Assembly (NCBI GenBank): GCA_009746045.1 | Contig: RPFO01001885.1 | Coordinates: 157,501-221,500 of the forward strand | Source of the DNA: Mesostigma viride | Taxonomy: Eukaryota; Streptophyta; Mesostigmatophyceae; Mesostigmatales; Mesostigmataceae | DNA: 64,000 bases | Direction: 5' to 3' | Shown: positions 31,261-41,690 of the stretch, in pieces | Layout of the letters: each line of letters starts with the position of its first letter | How positions within the stretch are numbered: the stretch's first letter is position 1 | The notes under the pieces: generated by a model | The model's database searches: none | Told to the model about the DNA's origin: nothing | The model's input: only the letters and a program-made list of their open reading frames with translations | Program-made: the position numbers and the translations under genes

Positions 31261-33405
31261 ATGCCTACCCTGCATTTGAGGAGCAGAGACATTCATCTGA
31301 CTACCCCAGAGACAACACCCAGACCCAGATCAACCATGGAGGATCAAGACACCCAAACTGCTACCAGACAGCCTGACTACACCTCTCTTGTTTCAACAGT
31401 TGCCAAGAGCTGCAAGAAATTTGTTGGTGCAGCTGGTGATGATTACAGCAAGTGGGAGGAGTGGAAGAATTTGTTTTTGGCTGTTGTCAGTCTTTTCAGT
31501 TTGGATGCTGTCCTGCTGGGCACTGAGGAGAATGACAGGGCTGATAAGGCCCTGTGGGCAGCTTTGCTCACCTGTCTAACAGGTGAAGCTGCACGCCTAA
31601 TGGCCACTGTGGCCAACAAAACTGGTAGCCAAGCATGGCAGTGTCTCATGGAGAACTATGAGCAAACCAGGCTAACCAAGAGTCACAGGTTTGAGCTGAG
31701 GAGCAAGCTGCACCGCCTACAGAAGCTTCCTAACGAGACCATGCAACAGCTCGTGAGGAGGGCGGAGCTTCTACGTGCTGACTACCAGGCTGCAGGGGGA
31801 GTCATCCAGGACCGTGATTTTGCTGCCATTCTACTGGGAGCACTGACAGACGAGTACCGCCCTGCGCTGGTGTCTGTACGGTTCAACGAGGAGGACCCAC
31901 TACCTGTGGTGAAGAGGGCACTCATGGAGGCGGAGGATCTGCTCAAGGGGGGACGTGCTGTGGTGAAAAAGGAGAGTGCTGGCACTGGCCAGGCCTACCA
32001 CACCAACAGCAAGGGGAACGGGGGGACCAAGAAATGCAGTCACTGTGGCCTGTCAAATCACAAGGACAAAGACTGCTGGAAGGAGCATCCTGAGAAGGCC
32101 CCACGCTGGTACCCCAACCAGCACAGGGGGGGCAAGGGCGGCAACCGAGGGAACCAGAGCAAGGGACGCAACGCACCTGCTGGATCCGCTGCCAACGCAA
32201 CTCAGGAGGCGGCTGAACTGCCGCCTGGCTTCTGCATGGTCACCATCGCCGAGGAGTCGCCGTCGACGCCGCTGGAGGCTGCTGCTCTCACGCAGTATAC
32301 GGGCGACAAACTCAACTGGGTGCTGGACTCGGCTGCGAGCAGCCACATGTCCCCGTGCCGTTCTGACTTCGTGTCACTTATCCCCCACAACAGGCAGATC
32401 GTCGGATCAGGCGGCGACCTGCAAGCTGCTGGAGTTGGCACAGTTTCTGTGCATTTGCCGGGGAGCGAGCTCCGACTGGATGGAGCCCTTCTGGTCCCCG
32501 AGCTGCCCGTTCGGGTGCTCTCTGTTGGAGCGCTCGTGAAGGCTGGCCACAAGCTGGATTTCAACCAGGAAATCGCTGTGGTGGACAACAAGGCGCACAA
32601 GATGGAGCAGAGGGACAACGTCTACGTGTTACCTGCTCTCAACAAGAAGGCGGCGCTGGCGGCCACGACCGTGCGGCCGTTGGGGTCGCTGTGGAGCGCT
32701 GGCCTGCCAGTGGCGGCCATGTCCAAGACGCTGGGCTTTCTGCCTGGCTTTTCGCGGCCTTTGGGGCTGCAGGCTTCTTCCCGAGGCGCTTTGCTGCGCC
32801 CGGTGTCGTCGCCACTGTCGTGTGGCGGCAAGGGCGGTTTTTCCGCTGACAAACCTGCAATTGTGCAGGATTTTGGCGTGGTGGGGACGGCAAGGAATGG
32901 GATCGGCTTAGTACCGGTCGTTGGGGCACACGGGGAGGACGGTTCCTGGAGTTCTGCGTCGGGCAGTACTACTTATAGCCCTCTCGTGCCAGATCAGGTG
33001 GACTCTGCTCCACCAGTTTCCCTGACCCCTCCAGCGGCGAGCTCACCTGGCTTGCCGTTGTCCATGGATGTCAACCTACGTGGCGTGCTGGGAGAGCTTC
33101 CCCAGCCTGGCATCGTTTGGCCTACTAGTGCCAACACGCAGACGTCACCAAGCCTGCTGCGTGACGGTTTCGCTCCCTGGCCAGAATCAAGTGGGGGTTT
33201 GGCGTGGCGCGTCTCGGGCGCCAGCATTTTGGATTTTGCTGCGGGGGGAATTCCTGGTGAGGGGAGGCCACCAGATGCACCAAGTCCAAGCCCAGTCCTG
33301 GAGCCAAGTCCTGGAGCTGGAGTCGTCGGCTGCCACGTGTCCCTGTCAATTTGGGACTGTGCTGAGCCAACAAGTTGCCGGCACAAGTGCTGCCTTGAGC
33401 ACTAA
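31261..33405 (+). CDS. Copia Gag-protease protein of the Gag-only element
   Basis: The frame opens at ATG 31261, five bases after the primer site; an in-frame ATG at 31336 (MEDQDTQ) is an alternative start. The N-terminal half is a UBN2-type Gag (KWEEWKNLFLAVVSLFSLD, LWAALLTCLTGEAARLM, LRSKLHRLQKLPNETMQQLV). A CCHC knuckle lies at about residue 259 (CSHCGLSNHKDKDC). The protease motif near residue 355 is WVLDSAASSHMSP, with Ala where DSG/DTG is normal, so catalysis is doubtful. A strand-rich protease-like segment follows (LVPELPVRVLSVGALVKAGH). The last 230 residues are Pro/Gly/Ser-rich and match no Copia domain. The frame stops at 33405 where integrase would begin. It could package RNA in trans using a partner's Pol. 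Confidence 0.75.
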   Translation: MPTLHLRSRDIHLTTPETTPRPRSTMEDQDTQTATRQPDYTSLVSTVAKSCKKFVGAAGDDYSKWEEWKNLFLAVVSLFSLDAVLLGTEENDRADKALWAALLTCLTGEAARLMATVANKTGSQAWQCLMENYEQTRLTKSHRFELRSKLHRLQKLPNETMQQLVRRAELLRADYQAAGGVIQDRDFAAILLGALTDEYRPALVSVRFNEEDPLPVVKRALMEAEDLLKGGRAVVKKESAGTGQAYHTNSKGNGGTKKCSHCGLSNHKDKDCWKEHPEKAPRWYPNQHRGGKGGNRGNQSKGRNAPAGSAANATQEAAELPPGFCMVTIAEESPSTPLEAAALTQYTGDKLNWVLDSAASSHMSPCRSDFVSLIPHNRQIVGSGGDLQAAGVGTVSVHLPGSELRLDGALLVPELPVRVLSVGALVKAGHKLDFNQEIAVVDNKAHKMEQRDNVYVLPALNKKAALAATTVRPLGSLWSAGLPVAAMSKTLGFLPGFSRPLGLQASSRGALLRPVSSPLSCGGKGGFSADKPAIVQDFGVVGTARNGIGLVPVVGAHGEDGSWSSASGSTTYSPLVPDQVDSAPPVSLTPPAASSPGLPLSMDVNLRGVLGELPQPGIVWPTSANTQTSPSLLRDGFAPWPESSGGLAWRVSGASILDFAAGGIPGEGRPPDAPSPSPVLEPSPGAGVVGCHVSLSIWDCAEPTSCRHKCCLEH

Positions 33406-34747
33406 GGCGGTCGGTGCGGGAGCCCTGCTTCCGCTATTTTCATGGCGATTTTTGGGGATGCGCTATGGTCACGTTCGTTGGGAATTTGATAGCTAGCTTA
33501 ACTAACCCCTATGATCTCAAGTCGCCACTGTTTTTCGTTCGTGAAAAATTGCTTTAGACACGAATATTTTGTGGTCTATTGTGCTGTTAGGTGCGGGGTC
33601 CTTCCGGCCTTATGCATCTCGCATAGTCTTGTTTTGTTTCTGCTAGACTTTTTCATAGCGCTTCGTCGGGATGCGTTATTTGAGTTCTAGACCACCTGTG
33701 TTCATCGTCCCCATGACGTTCTTCTACCAGCAATGGTATGTTTTCCAAGTTCTTTGTAATCTTGGTACGTTTGGCTAGCGCCGGTTTGCTGGCCATGTCT
33801 CCGTTCTTGCTGACCCTTTTTGTGGTCAATCTGCACGTTCATTTCATGTCGTGTGTGTTGCCCATTCTTAGGGCATACTTTCTCGTTGCATGCTAGGTTT
33901 GTTCATGCAGTTTGCGGTTGTGTCTTTTGTACATAGCCTGCGTTTGTGCTCCTGACTTTGTCGTCGCTTCATGTCCCGTTTTTAGTCGCTTTCAACTATC
34001 GTTGGTTAATCAGAGCTGTCTTTTCAGTTCGTTCATGTTGGCTAATGCTAAGATCCATGACTATGTCGGTTTATGTTAGTTACCTGTGTGATTAAGGTGT
34101 GTCAGGACTACGTGTTCTGCTCCTTGTTCACCGTTGGTGCTCTGCCGTAGGTCGGATGCTTTATGTCGTTAATCACATGTTTTATGCGTTAATCATACAT
34201 CATGTCCCCTGCATTGTCTAAGAGTTTGCCTGTGTTAGAGCATTTTGTGTGCTTCTTCATGTTTTCAGGCGACGCTAGAGTGAGGGGGGTGTGATCCAAA
34301 GCGCATCTTCCCAACGAAGTTTTTGACTTGGCAACACATGCTAGTTGCTGGGCGATGCGGCAATCTTTCCTGCTGCTTTCGTTGGACACTCGGCGCGTCA
34401 CCGGTCCGGAGTTCCAGTTTCCAGTTTCCGTGGAGATCGTCTTTTGACTACTTTGACCACGGTGTTTGCTAGCGAGGGGGGTGGATGTTTTTCGCCCACT
34501 TACCCGTGATCAGTTAGTGTTTGATCCTTACCACTGGCCTGGGTTGCATCCCATTTTTGGTTTGGTGCCATGTGGGTAAGGGGGGTGTCAAGGTTGTACC
34601 CAAATGTCACCTTGATAGTGAGTACTGAATTTAATTCTAGAGTCCTATGTTTGGTCAAGGCTTGACTTAGCTATGGCTGAGAGCTTTTCCTCTAAGTGTT
34701 ATACTTGACAGGATAGCACTAGAGCAAGGTCATGTGTTGTAAGGGGG
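33406..34747 (+). other. Non-coding 3' internal region of the Gag-only element
   Basis: Only short frames occur. The DNA is T-rich on the plus strand and ends in the polypurine tract just before the 3' LTR. No RT or integrase residue patterns were found, so this is not simply a frameshifted pol. Confidence 0.6.
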
Positions 34748-35492
34748 GTGTCAAGGACATGGTCCTTGTATTTGTACCCACCTGACCTGGCTAGATAGAT
34801 AGAGGCTCTTGTACAGGAGCCACTGTTCTTTATCCCGTTGGATTTGGCCTACAAATGAGAAAGTTGTGGCCAGTTTTAGTAATCAGGGATTAGTACCTAT
34901 GCCAAGTGGATCCTTATAGGCAGCTGACAAATCTGTCTATGTCAGCTGACCTATGACATGTCAGATGAGAATCTATGACAGGACAGCTGACTGATTGACA
35001 TGTACACTGTGCATGTCAGATGTGGCGCTGATATGTTCACGCCAGATTTACTTCATCATCATCAGATCACACATAGAGAGATCTTTTATTAAATAGTTAG
35101 ATTACTGTGCAGCAGTTACAAGTTAAGACTGTACATCAGTTACAAGATAAGGCTGTACAGCAGTTACAAGATAAGATTTATTCTTGTCTAGATCTGATTG
35201 GTAGCCTGTACACTGACCTAACCTGATTGGTGGCCTGAGTATTACATGAGAATATTCCTAGGCACATTCCTAGCCAGCCAATCAGGTCATTCCAGTTTTC
35301 TGCCTGTGTTTTTCCTCGAGTTAATAAAACAACTGAGGAGCCTTGCCTAAGGTACTCCTCACTTTCATTCTGCCTCAAACTGAGTCTCTGTCTCTTTGCT
35401 CCCATCCTCCATAGCCTGTACCTGCAAGGACAGGCACATTTGGGTTTCAATCACAAGCATTGTAGAAGGCAAACCCATTAGTTCTTTCAACA
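34748..35492 (+). repeat. 3' LTR of Gag-only element
   Basis: It starts with TGTCAAGGACATGG right after the purine tract and ends TTCTTTCAACA before the GTTAG duplication. It carries an extra GTTACAAGATAAGGCTGTAC repeat unit. Confidence 0.85.
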
Positions 35493-35923
35493 GTTAGGAG
35501 TGAGAAAACAATGTTTGCCACAAAGTTTTACTTTATTTCACTCAGATAAAAATAAGTCTCAGTCGGCAGCTGGCCGGCTGCTAGTTCCACCACAGGAGTG
35601 TGTGAGGTGTGAGGTACTGAGAGAGCAAACAAGGTGCGTAGCTTCGCCTTTTAAACAATTCCAGGCTCAGCTACTGGGTAGCAGTTATGATCTTCCTACA
35701 ACGTGGCCACACCAAACCGGGTCTTTTCTGACTGTGTGGCAGTTACAATCATAACGTGATCTCAAGCCAACCATTCACAACCAAAGTTCAAGGTCAGTCA
35801 CAGAATGACTGGGTCACTTATGGAACAGAACTTAAACATGCGGCACATGCCCGTCCATGCAGTCCAGAGCTAGCACTAAACTATAAGTACTAGTTTCAGG
35901 CAGGTGTGTCGATACTTCTGACA
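35493..35923 (-). repeat. LTR of element A (remainder)
   Basis: The minus-strand LTR runs from TGTCAGAAGTATCGACACAC (35923) to the insertion point; its last six bases are at 30519-30524. It is almost identical, in opposite orientation, to the LTR of element B at 36009-36440. Upstream on the minus strand (35924-35935) lies GGGGGACGGGGC, which resembles a polypurine tract and would fit an adjoining internal 3' end. Confidence 0.75.
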
Positions 35924-36008
35924 GCCCCGTCCCCCGATCGAGCGGGGTCACCAGAGCGCACACACTCCTTTCCCAAAACCAGGCGCCGGACCGCCAAAAG
36001 GAGATAGC
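35924..36008. other. 85-bp spacer between head-to-head Copia LTRs
   Basis: A GC-rich stretch (GCCCCGTCCCCCGATCGAGC then CGGACCGCCAAAAGGAGATA) separates two LTRs that point away from each other. It is the symmetry centre of a large interrupted palindrome with arms of about 2.2 kb (28690-30524 plus 35493-35923 versus 36009-38290). Confidence 0.65.
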
Positions 36009-36440
36009 TGTCAGAAGTATCGACACACCTGCCCGAAACTAGTACTTATAGTTTAGTGCTAGCTCTGGACTGCATGGACGGGCATGTGCCGCATGTTTAA
36101 GTTCTGTTCCGTAAGTGACCCAGTCATTCTGTGACTGACCTTGAACTTTGGTTGTGAATGGTTGGCTTGAGATCACGTTATGATTGTAACTGCCACACAG
36201 TCAGAAAAGACCCGGTTTGGTGTGGCCACGTTGTAGGAAGATCATAACTGCTACCCAGTAGCTGAGCCTGGAATTGTTTAAAAGGCGAAGCTACGCACCT
36301 TGTTTGCTCTCTCAGTACCTCACACCTCACACACTCCTGTGGTGGAACTAGCAGCCGGCCAGCTGCCGACTGAGACTTATTTTTATCTGAGTGAAATAAA
36401 GTAAAACTTTGTGGCAAACATTGTTTTCTCACTCCTAACA
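36009..36440 (+). repeat. 5' LTR of Copia element B
   Basis: The 432 bp run from TGTCAGAAGTATC to CTCCTAACA and are followed directly by the primer binding site. The inverted partner is 35923-35493. Confidence 0.8.
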
Positions 36441-36699
36441 TGGCATCGGAGTGCGGTTCGCACGCCTTTCGACCTGCTTACCGCTGGTAAAAGTCGTTTC
36501 CCGAGGCTCTGCTTGCGGTTGACTTTAGATTTGTGTATTTCGGCTAGATTTGCATGACGACAGCGTAGGCGGCTCAGGTTTGATTCCCGTCTGGCGCATA
36601 ATACAAAAGGTGCTTGGTTCGATTCCTGGCCGGAATCTCTTGGTCAACGTTACCTTTTTTTCGGAGGTTTCTGCTGTTTTTTTTGCTGGAACGGCTTCC

Positions 36700-37716
36700 G
36701 GCACTCGTAGCCAGGTTGCTTCCGCGCGTCGCGCTGCTGGCAGTAACGATTTTGATGCCGACGACGCTGCCGGTCTGGCCGCTTTGACTACATCATCCGT
36801 AACTCGATCTTACCGACTCGGGTCTCCCAGGCGAAGTATTTTTTGACGCAGCAGCTGGGCTGGCTGCCCTGGCTTTGCACCCGCCAGGTGGTGACGAATA
36901 CGCCGCCCTCGGTGCTCCCGACGGTGAGAATCCGGCGGTTGACGGTGGTGGTTTGAGCCGCGGTACGGCGGGGGGGGGCCCCGCCCGAGCCTCCTTTGTG
37001 GCTTGCAAGGAGCTTTTGAAGGATGTTCGTGGGGTTAAGGTTTTTACCGGCTCAGATTGGACGCTGTGGATCCCTTTTAAGGACCATTTCTTGGGCCTTG
37101 TTTCCCTTTATGCTGGCCTCCTTGGAGTGCTGGCAGGTGTTGTCCAGAACGTGCAACTGGATCGGCTCCTTTACGTTGCCTTGTTGGCCGTCGTCGATGG
37201 GCCTGCGCGTGCCTTGATGCAGACGCTCCCCCTGGATCGTCGCCTGGGCAGTCTGGCCATCACCAAGCTCATCCAGGTCTATGAGCATGGCAAGCTCACC
37301 AAGTCCATGCGTCTGGACTTGTGGAAACAAATGGCCCAACTTCGTCAAACTGCTCGCGAGACTGTGGAGCCGTATGTGAACCGCTCGGAACTGCTGTACG
37401 CCAAGCTCCAGGCTGCAGGCATTACGTTCCCAGTCGCTGCCTTTATTGCCAGCGTCCTCAGCGGTCTGCGCGCCAAGTACCGGCCCGCGCTAATCTCCCT
37501 CCGTCTTGACGAGGTCGAGACTGTTCCGGTCCTGCGGCAGCGCCTGATGGAAGTTGAAGATCTGCTGACGGGTGGCCTCCCGTCCCCTGCAGATTCTGGC
37601 TCTGCCTCCAACCACGCGTACCATACCCCTGGCCGGGGGCGTGGCCCATGGAATGGTGGTGCCCGCGGCAACGGCCTGAACGGCAACAGCAACGGCACCG
37701 GAAGCGGCAACGGCAT

Positions 37717-37748
<32 letters not shown>

Positions 37749-38244
37749 CGCGCCCACGGCAATGGCCATGCACGGCAACGGCCACGGCCATGGCGGCAGC
37801 AGCGGGGGGCGCGGCGGGCGCGGTGGTGGTCGCGGTGGTGGCGCAGGGGTCGGGCGTGGTCGCGGGCCGCCCTGCTCCGTCTGCGCCAAGCCTGGATATG
37901 ACGCCGCCACCTGCTGGACTGCCCATCCCGCCCAGCGCCCTGCTCACCTCCGCGGTGACGGCGCCGGGCACGCCCATCACACCGACGCAGGCCTGCCTCC
38001 CTTGGAGACGACGTACGCGTTCCACGTGGGTCGAGGCCGTTTGTGTGCTTCCCTGCGCGCCAACCCTTTAGGTGCTTCCCTGCGCGACGGTGTGCAGCCT
38101 CACGGGCAGGCCTCGCTTCGTCCAGTGCACGGCCTTGCGCCTTCCCCGTCCCGCTCGGGCAGTCGACTCTCGGCACCCCGCGCCAGCACCTCCTCGGACT
38201 CGACGGCTGGTTCCTCAACCACCGCTCCTTCTGTCTGTGCTTGA
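36700..38244 (+). pseudogene. Copia Gag, element B
   Basis: Same Gag as element A. The ATG used in A is ACG here, and an early frameshift near 36805 separates the first residues from the main frame (36875-38071). The core has SDWTLWIPFKDHF, LAGVVQNVQLDRLLYVALLA and LRQTARETVEPYVNRSELLY. A second shift leads to the Gly/Arg/His-rich linker and a knuckle CSVCAKPGYDAATC, where Tyr replaces the His of CCHC. The knuckle is therefore probably weakened. Both copies share the Tyr, so it may be ancestral to this subfamily. Confidence 0.7.
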
Positions 38245-38280
38245 ACACACGGCCGCAACGGCCTTGGCTATAGGTGTGCC

Positions 38281-38967
38281 CCGGAGTGGGTGGTTGACAC
38301 GGGTGCCACGTACCATATGACGCCTCACCGGTCGGACTTTGGCGATGGATTTGATCCCGCCTTCCGGCTGCGCATCACCGGCTCGGGCGGCAATCTGCAT
38401 GCGGGCGGCAGGGGCCCTCTGCTTCTCCGGCTCGGCACCCCGGACGTGCACCTCGGCCCAGCTTTGTATGTCCCAGGCCTTCAGGCCCGCCTACTCTCGG
38501 TGAGCCAGCTCTTTAAAGCCGGCCATGATGTGGACTTTAAGCACCTGCGCCTCACTTTGGGGACCCGCACGTTCCCCCTCGTGGAGTGTGACGGCATTTA
38601 CTTGCTCCGCGGGGTGGCGCCCCATGGCACCCTCGCCACATCAGCCGCCCCCGTGGACCTGATGCAGTGGCACCTGCGCCTCGGACACGCTGGCGCGGAT
38701 CGTATTGCTCGGCTAGCCGCCGACCCCGCCTCAAACATGGTGACCCACGCGGTCCCAAGGCTCCCACGTGTCCTTCCTGCCCTGCCGGTCACTTGCGGCG
38801 GAGCAGCTTTCCCCCCAGCACGACGCCACGCTGCGCGACCCCTCGCCATCCCCTGCACTGCGACCTGCTTGGTCCCATGCGGACCCCTGCCGTGTTGGGG
38901 GACTGGCGGTATGTCCTGGGCATCACGGATGAAGCCACTCGTCTTCACTGGGTTTACTTCTTGACAG
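38281..38967 (+). pseudogene. Copia protease and integrase start, element B
   Basis: The frame shows WVVDTGATYHMTPHRSDF, a normal aspartic-protease DTG site, then RLLSVSQLFKAGHDVDF, and DLMQWHLRLGHAGADRIARL, the GAG-pre-integrase motif. A frameshift near 38750 moves on to HCDLLGPMRTPAVLGDW and TDEATRLHWVYFL, the start of the integrase catalytic core (first Asp). Homology ends there. RT and RNase H are missing. Confidence 0.7.
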
Positions 38968-39479
38968 AGTGAGATCGTACGTTATACGCGTTATACGGTC
39001 ACGGTGGAGTATAATGTATAATACGGTATAATACGGTATAATACGGTATTATACGTTTTCGTACGGACACACTCAGAATACTCTGATTTTACACATTTTA
39101 AGACACCCACCATCAATCCACATGTTTTTAACACTGTTTTGGACATAATCCAAGGTTGCCCTACCCTCGGCTATACTCTATACGGTGGATATTGTGGACA
39201 CGATCGATGTATTGCATGTAATACTGAGAATGTAAACGTGCGCATGCATAATTGTGTGTATGTGTATATATGTGGCTTTATATTGGTTATGTTTACTTGG
39301 GTGCCTTCACTTTGATGCAAGTAATTATATATTTTAATATATATATTAAAAATATAATTACTTACAGCAGAGTGAAATCACTCAAACCAAAGCAAACGCC
39401 CAGCTATGAACCTATATACAGAGCCATGTCAAAGCTCTATACTACGATAAGACCAATGGAAACGCCTAACGGGAGGAAC
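38968..39479. other. AT-rich spacer with repeats
   Basis: GTATAATACG units repeat at 39010-39050. A near-perfect palindrome of about 45 bp (AAGTAATTATAT to ATATAATTACTT) lies at 39319-39363, with weaker extension of both arms to about 39304 and 39379. No gene is seen. It is just downstream of the stop of the PHD/RING LINE, so the hairpin may belong to the LINE 3' end or be a small MITE. Confidence 0.5.
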
Positions 39480-41690
39480 CTAATAGCCCTGCTGCACCGC
39501 AAAATCAGCCCGCGTACGGCGGAGCATGATGTCAGCCATGGCCCGAGTCAGCGCCACCGACAAGCGCTGACGCCAATATGACGTCCAGGTCCGCGCCGAC
39601 CATGGGGCCCGCTGGCCCTCCAGGTCCAGCCGGTCCTCCCGGAGCCGGCAACACTCCTTGAAGAAGGCGGAGGTCAGGGGCCCCATGGCCCCAAACTCCT
39701 CCAGGACAAAGGGCACCACACGATGGTGCCCGACGTCGCCGTAGGCCAGGAGCTTGGCCCGCTCCGCCCGGTCCGCCGTGTAACCTGCCGTGAGGGAGGC
39801 CCCAGCCACGTGGCTAAGAGCCAAGGGCCGCGCCACCGAAACGTCAATAAGCAGATGCCGGCCACCCCCCTCAAAGTCCAGCACCACGATGTCAGGCCGG
39901 TGGTTGGGGGAATAGAAGGCAGCGCCATCCGCATCCTCGGACCGGATGTTCGCGTGGGGGAAAACCGACCGGATCATGGCGAGCACCACCGTCAGGAGGA
40001 CAGTGTGCAAATACAAATACCAATTCTGATTCTGTTGGCCCCCCATGCAGGCAAGGTAGTGAGTCCCCGTGGGATCCAGCGGCTGCCCACAGCTACCACA
40101 AGGCCGCCCGGCCGGAACAAGAGGCTGCGGGGCAAATAGCTGGTGCCGGAGCGCCACCGAGTAGTGGCTGGGAGCCAAGGCGAATGGGGGGGCCATGGGA
40201 AGAGCACGAAGGTACGCCGAGCCCACACTCCGCAAGGAAAGCGAGAACAGCCACGCACGTCCCTGGGCGTTGAGGTCCGCGAAAAGAGCAATCCAATCAG
40301 CCGTGTGCAGAATACCCGCGTAGGTTTTCTGGTGTTTATCGATGACGCGAGCAGGGAATGCGGCGGGAGATTGAACGGAGGCGACCGAGGGAGTGCCGCG
40401 AGGGAGGTGGCGCTGTACCGCCTGAGCGGCACGGACGGGAGAACAGGCCTGCTGGATCTCAGCATAGGCCTCCTGGATGGCGGTGACGAAGGGCAAAGGG
40501 CTGCTGGGGTCCAGGAGGTCAGGCGCTGCCGTTGCCAAAAGGGGCAGGAGCCGGCAGCTTTCCGCCCACGACTGAGCGACGGAGCCCAAAAATGCTGCTG
40601 GGGCCAGCCGGGCGGCACGAGTCAGACCGCAGCCACCCATCCGTGCAGGCAGGGAGGCAATGCGAATAGCATGTGGCGGGAGGTCGGGGCCCGGGACCAG
40701 CTGCGCCAAGGCCGACTGGATGCGTTCGTCGTGGCCCTCGGCGGCCAGCCGGACCTGAGACGGAAGAGCGCCCCGGAGCCAGTGAACGACGCGAGGGTGA
40801 GCGCAAAACCACAGAAGCAGACCCTTGGTCTGCGAATCATGAAGGCGCGCAATCAAGGGCAGTACCTCAGTGCGTGCCTCGAGGGCGGCCCGCAGAGCAT
40901 CGATGACAAACGCGGGGTCGCCAACCGGAACGCCGAGGACATCCAACCCATGGAGGCGCTCGTCCCGGCCCAAGAGCTGGGGCGGAAAGCCGGAGCAATC
41001 ACCTTGGGGCGAGTACACCGCGCACTTGGCAAGGGTCAACTGGAGGTTGATGTCGGCCACCGCGGTCTGCAGTGCCAGCAGAGCCGCGGTGGTGTCCGGC
41101 ACAGGGCCCAGAAGGTAGATATCATCCAAGTAGGCCTGAATAGCGACCGCCGGGTGGGCAGCATGGACCGCTTGGAGGCAACCCTGGAGGGGGGCGGCAA
41201 AGTACAGGGGTCCCAGGGGGTCCCCTTGCTGGGTGCCCGACCGCGACAGCAGGCCGCCGCGAGTGCCGTCCTCCATGATGTGAACCAGTTGGCCGGGCTG
41301 GCCGTAGCACACGGCTGTCCAAGCGTACAAGTCCTCGAAGGACTCCATGACGGCCGCAAACATGCTGGCGCGGGACAGACTGTTGAACGCGTTGTGGCAG
41401 TCGACCTTGACGACAGCGTGGGTGGGGTGGGCCTCGAGGTAGGCCTGCACCGAATGGATGAGGATATCCGCCCCGCCTGGAGTCGTCACCCCCAGCTGGG
41501 CCGCCACCGAGGTCTCACCCGCTGCGAGGGGCGGGCAGAAAAAGGCACGGAGCTCGGGCGCCTTTTGGCGGCAGATCACTTTGCCCACGAGCTTGCGGAG
41601 CACCTCACCGCAGGCGATCGGGCGCACCTTGCCCTCGGGGGGGGCAAGACACCCTTGAGCAGAGCGAGGAGGCGAGCGCCCGCTAACCAC
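39480..41690 (-). CDS. LINE RT and restriction-like endonuclease (C-terminal frame)
   Basis: Frame of up to 736 aa. RT blocks: GKVRPIACGEVLRKLVGKVI, the motif A HAVVKVDCHNAFNSL, motif B SRSGTQQGDPLGPLYF, motif C QAYLDDIYLLG. The C-terminal part has CGSCGQPLDPTGTHYLAC (C-x2-C-x9-H-x3-C) followed by RPDIVVLDFEGG and LLIDVSVARP, the Arg-Pro-Asp and Asp strands of the restriction-like endonuclease of R2-type LINEs, and a Lys/Tyr segment (RAKLLAYGD). The protein would nick target DNA and prime cDNA synthesis. The true reading continues from the upstream frame near 41640, where eight C on the coding strand would need to be nine or six. The 3' relative is at 16222-16565. Confidence 0.8.
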   Translation of the reverse strand: MVSGRSPPRSAQGCLAPPEGKVRPIACGEVLRKLVGKVICRQKAPELRAFFCPPLAAGETSVAAQLGVTTPGGADILIHSVQAYLEAHPTHAVVKVDCHNAFNSLSRASMFAAVMESFEDLYAWTAVCYGQPGQLVHIMEDGTRGGLLSRSGTQQGDPLGPLYFAAPLQGCLQAVHAAHPAVAIQAYLDDIYLLGPVPDTTAALLALQTAVADINLQLTLAKCAVYSPQGDCSGFPPQLLGRDERLHGLDVLGVPVGDPAFVIDALRAALEARTEVLPLIARLHDSQTKGLLLWFCAHPRVVHWLRGALPSQVRLAAEGHDERIQSALAQLVPGPDLPPHAIRIASLPARMGGCGLTRAARLAPAAFLGSVAQSWAESCRLLPLLATAAPDLLDPSSPLPFVTAIQEAYAEIQQACSPVRAAQAVQRHLPRGTPSVASVQSPAAFPARVIDKHQKTYAGILHTADWIALFADLNAQGRAWLFSLSLRSVGSAYLRALPMAPPFALAPSHYSVALRHQLFAPQPLVPAGRPCGSCGQPLDPTGTHYLACMGGQQNQNWYLYLHTVLLTVVLAMIRSVFPHANIRSEDADGAAFYSPNHRPDIVVLDFEGGGRHLLIDVSVARPLALSHVAGASLTAGYTADRAERAKLLAYGDVGHHRVVPFVLEEFGAMGPLTSAFFKECCRLREDRLDLEGQRAPWSARTWTSYWRQRLSVALTRAMADIMLRRTRADFAVQQGY

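Larger units (their letters stand above)
30525..35492 (+). mobile_element. Gag-only Copia LTR element (nested)
   Basis: Complete LTR element with 5' LTR 30525-31244, primer site TGGTATCGGAGG at 31245-31256, one long gag-protease frame, about 1.3 kb of non-coding DNA, a polypurine tract AAGGGGGG at 34740-34747 and 3' LTR 34748-35492. The target duplication is GTTAG (30520-30524 and 35493-35497). It lies inside the LTR of element A. Integrase, RT and RNase H are missing, so it depends on an autonomous partner. Confidence 0.85.
36009..38967 (+). mobile_element. Truncated Copia element B (plus strand)
   Basis: It has LTR 36009-36440, primer site TGGCATCGGAGTGCGG at 36441, gag, protease, GAG-pre-integrase and the first strand of the integrase core, then ends abruptly at about 38967 without RT or 3' LTR. 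It extends about 0.7 kb further into pol than element A. Confidence 0.75.

Noticed and set aside
30930-35450. Near-identical 90-aa ORFs at 30930-31202 and 35178-35450
   Set aside because: Antisense frames within the LTRs of the Gag-only element.
36560-36640. tRNA gene in the leader of Copia element B
   Set aside because: Two B-box-like motifs (GGTTTGATTCC, GGTTCGATTCC) occur, but no cloverleaf forms; the same bases occur in element A and belong to the Copia leader.
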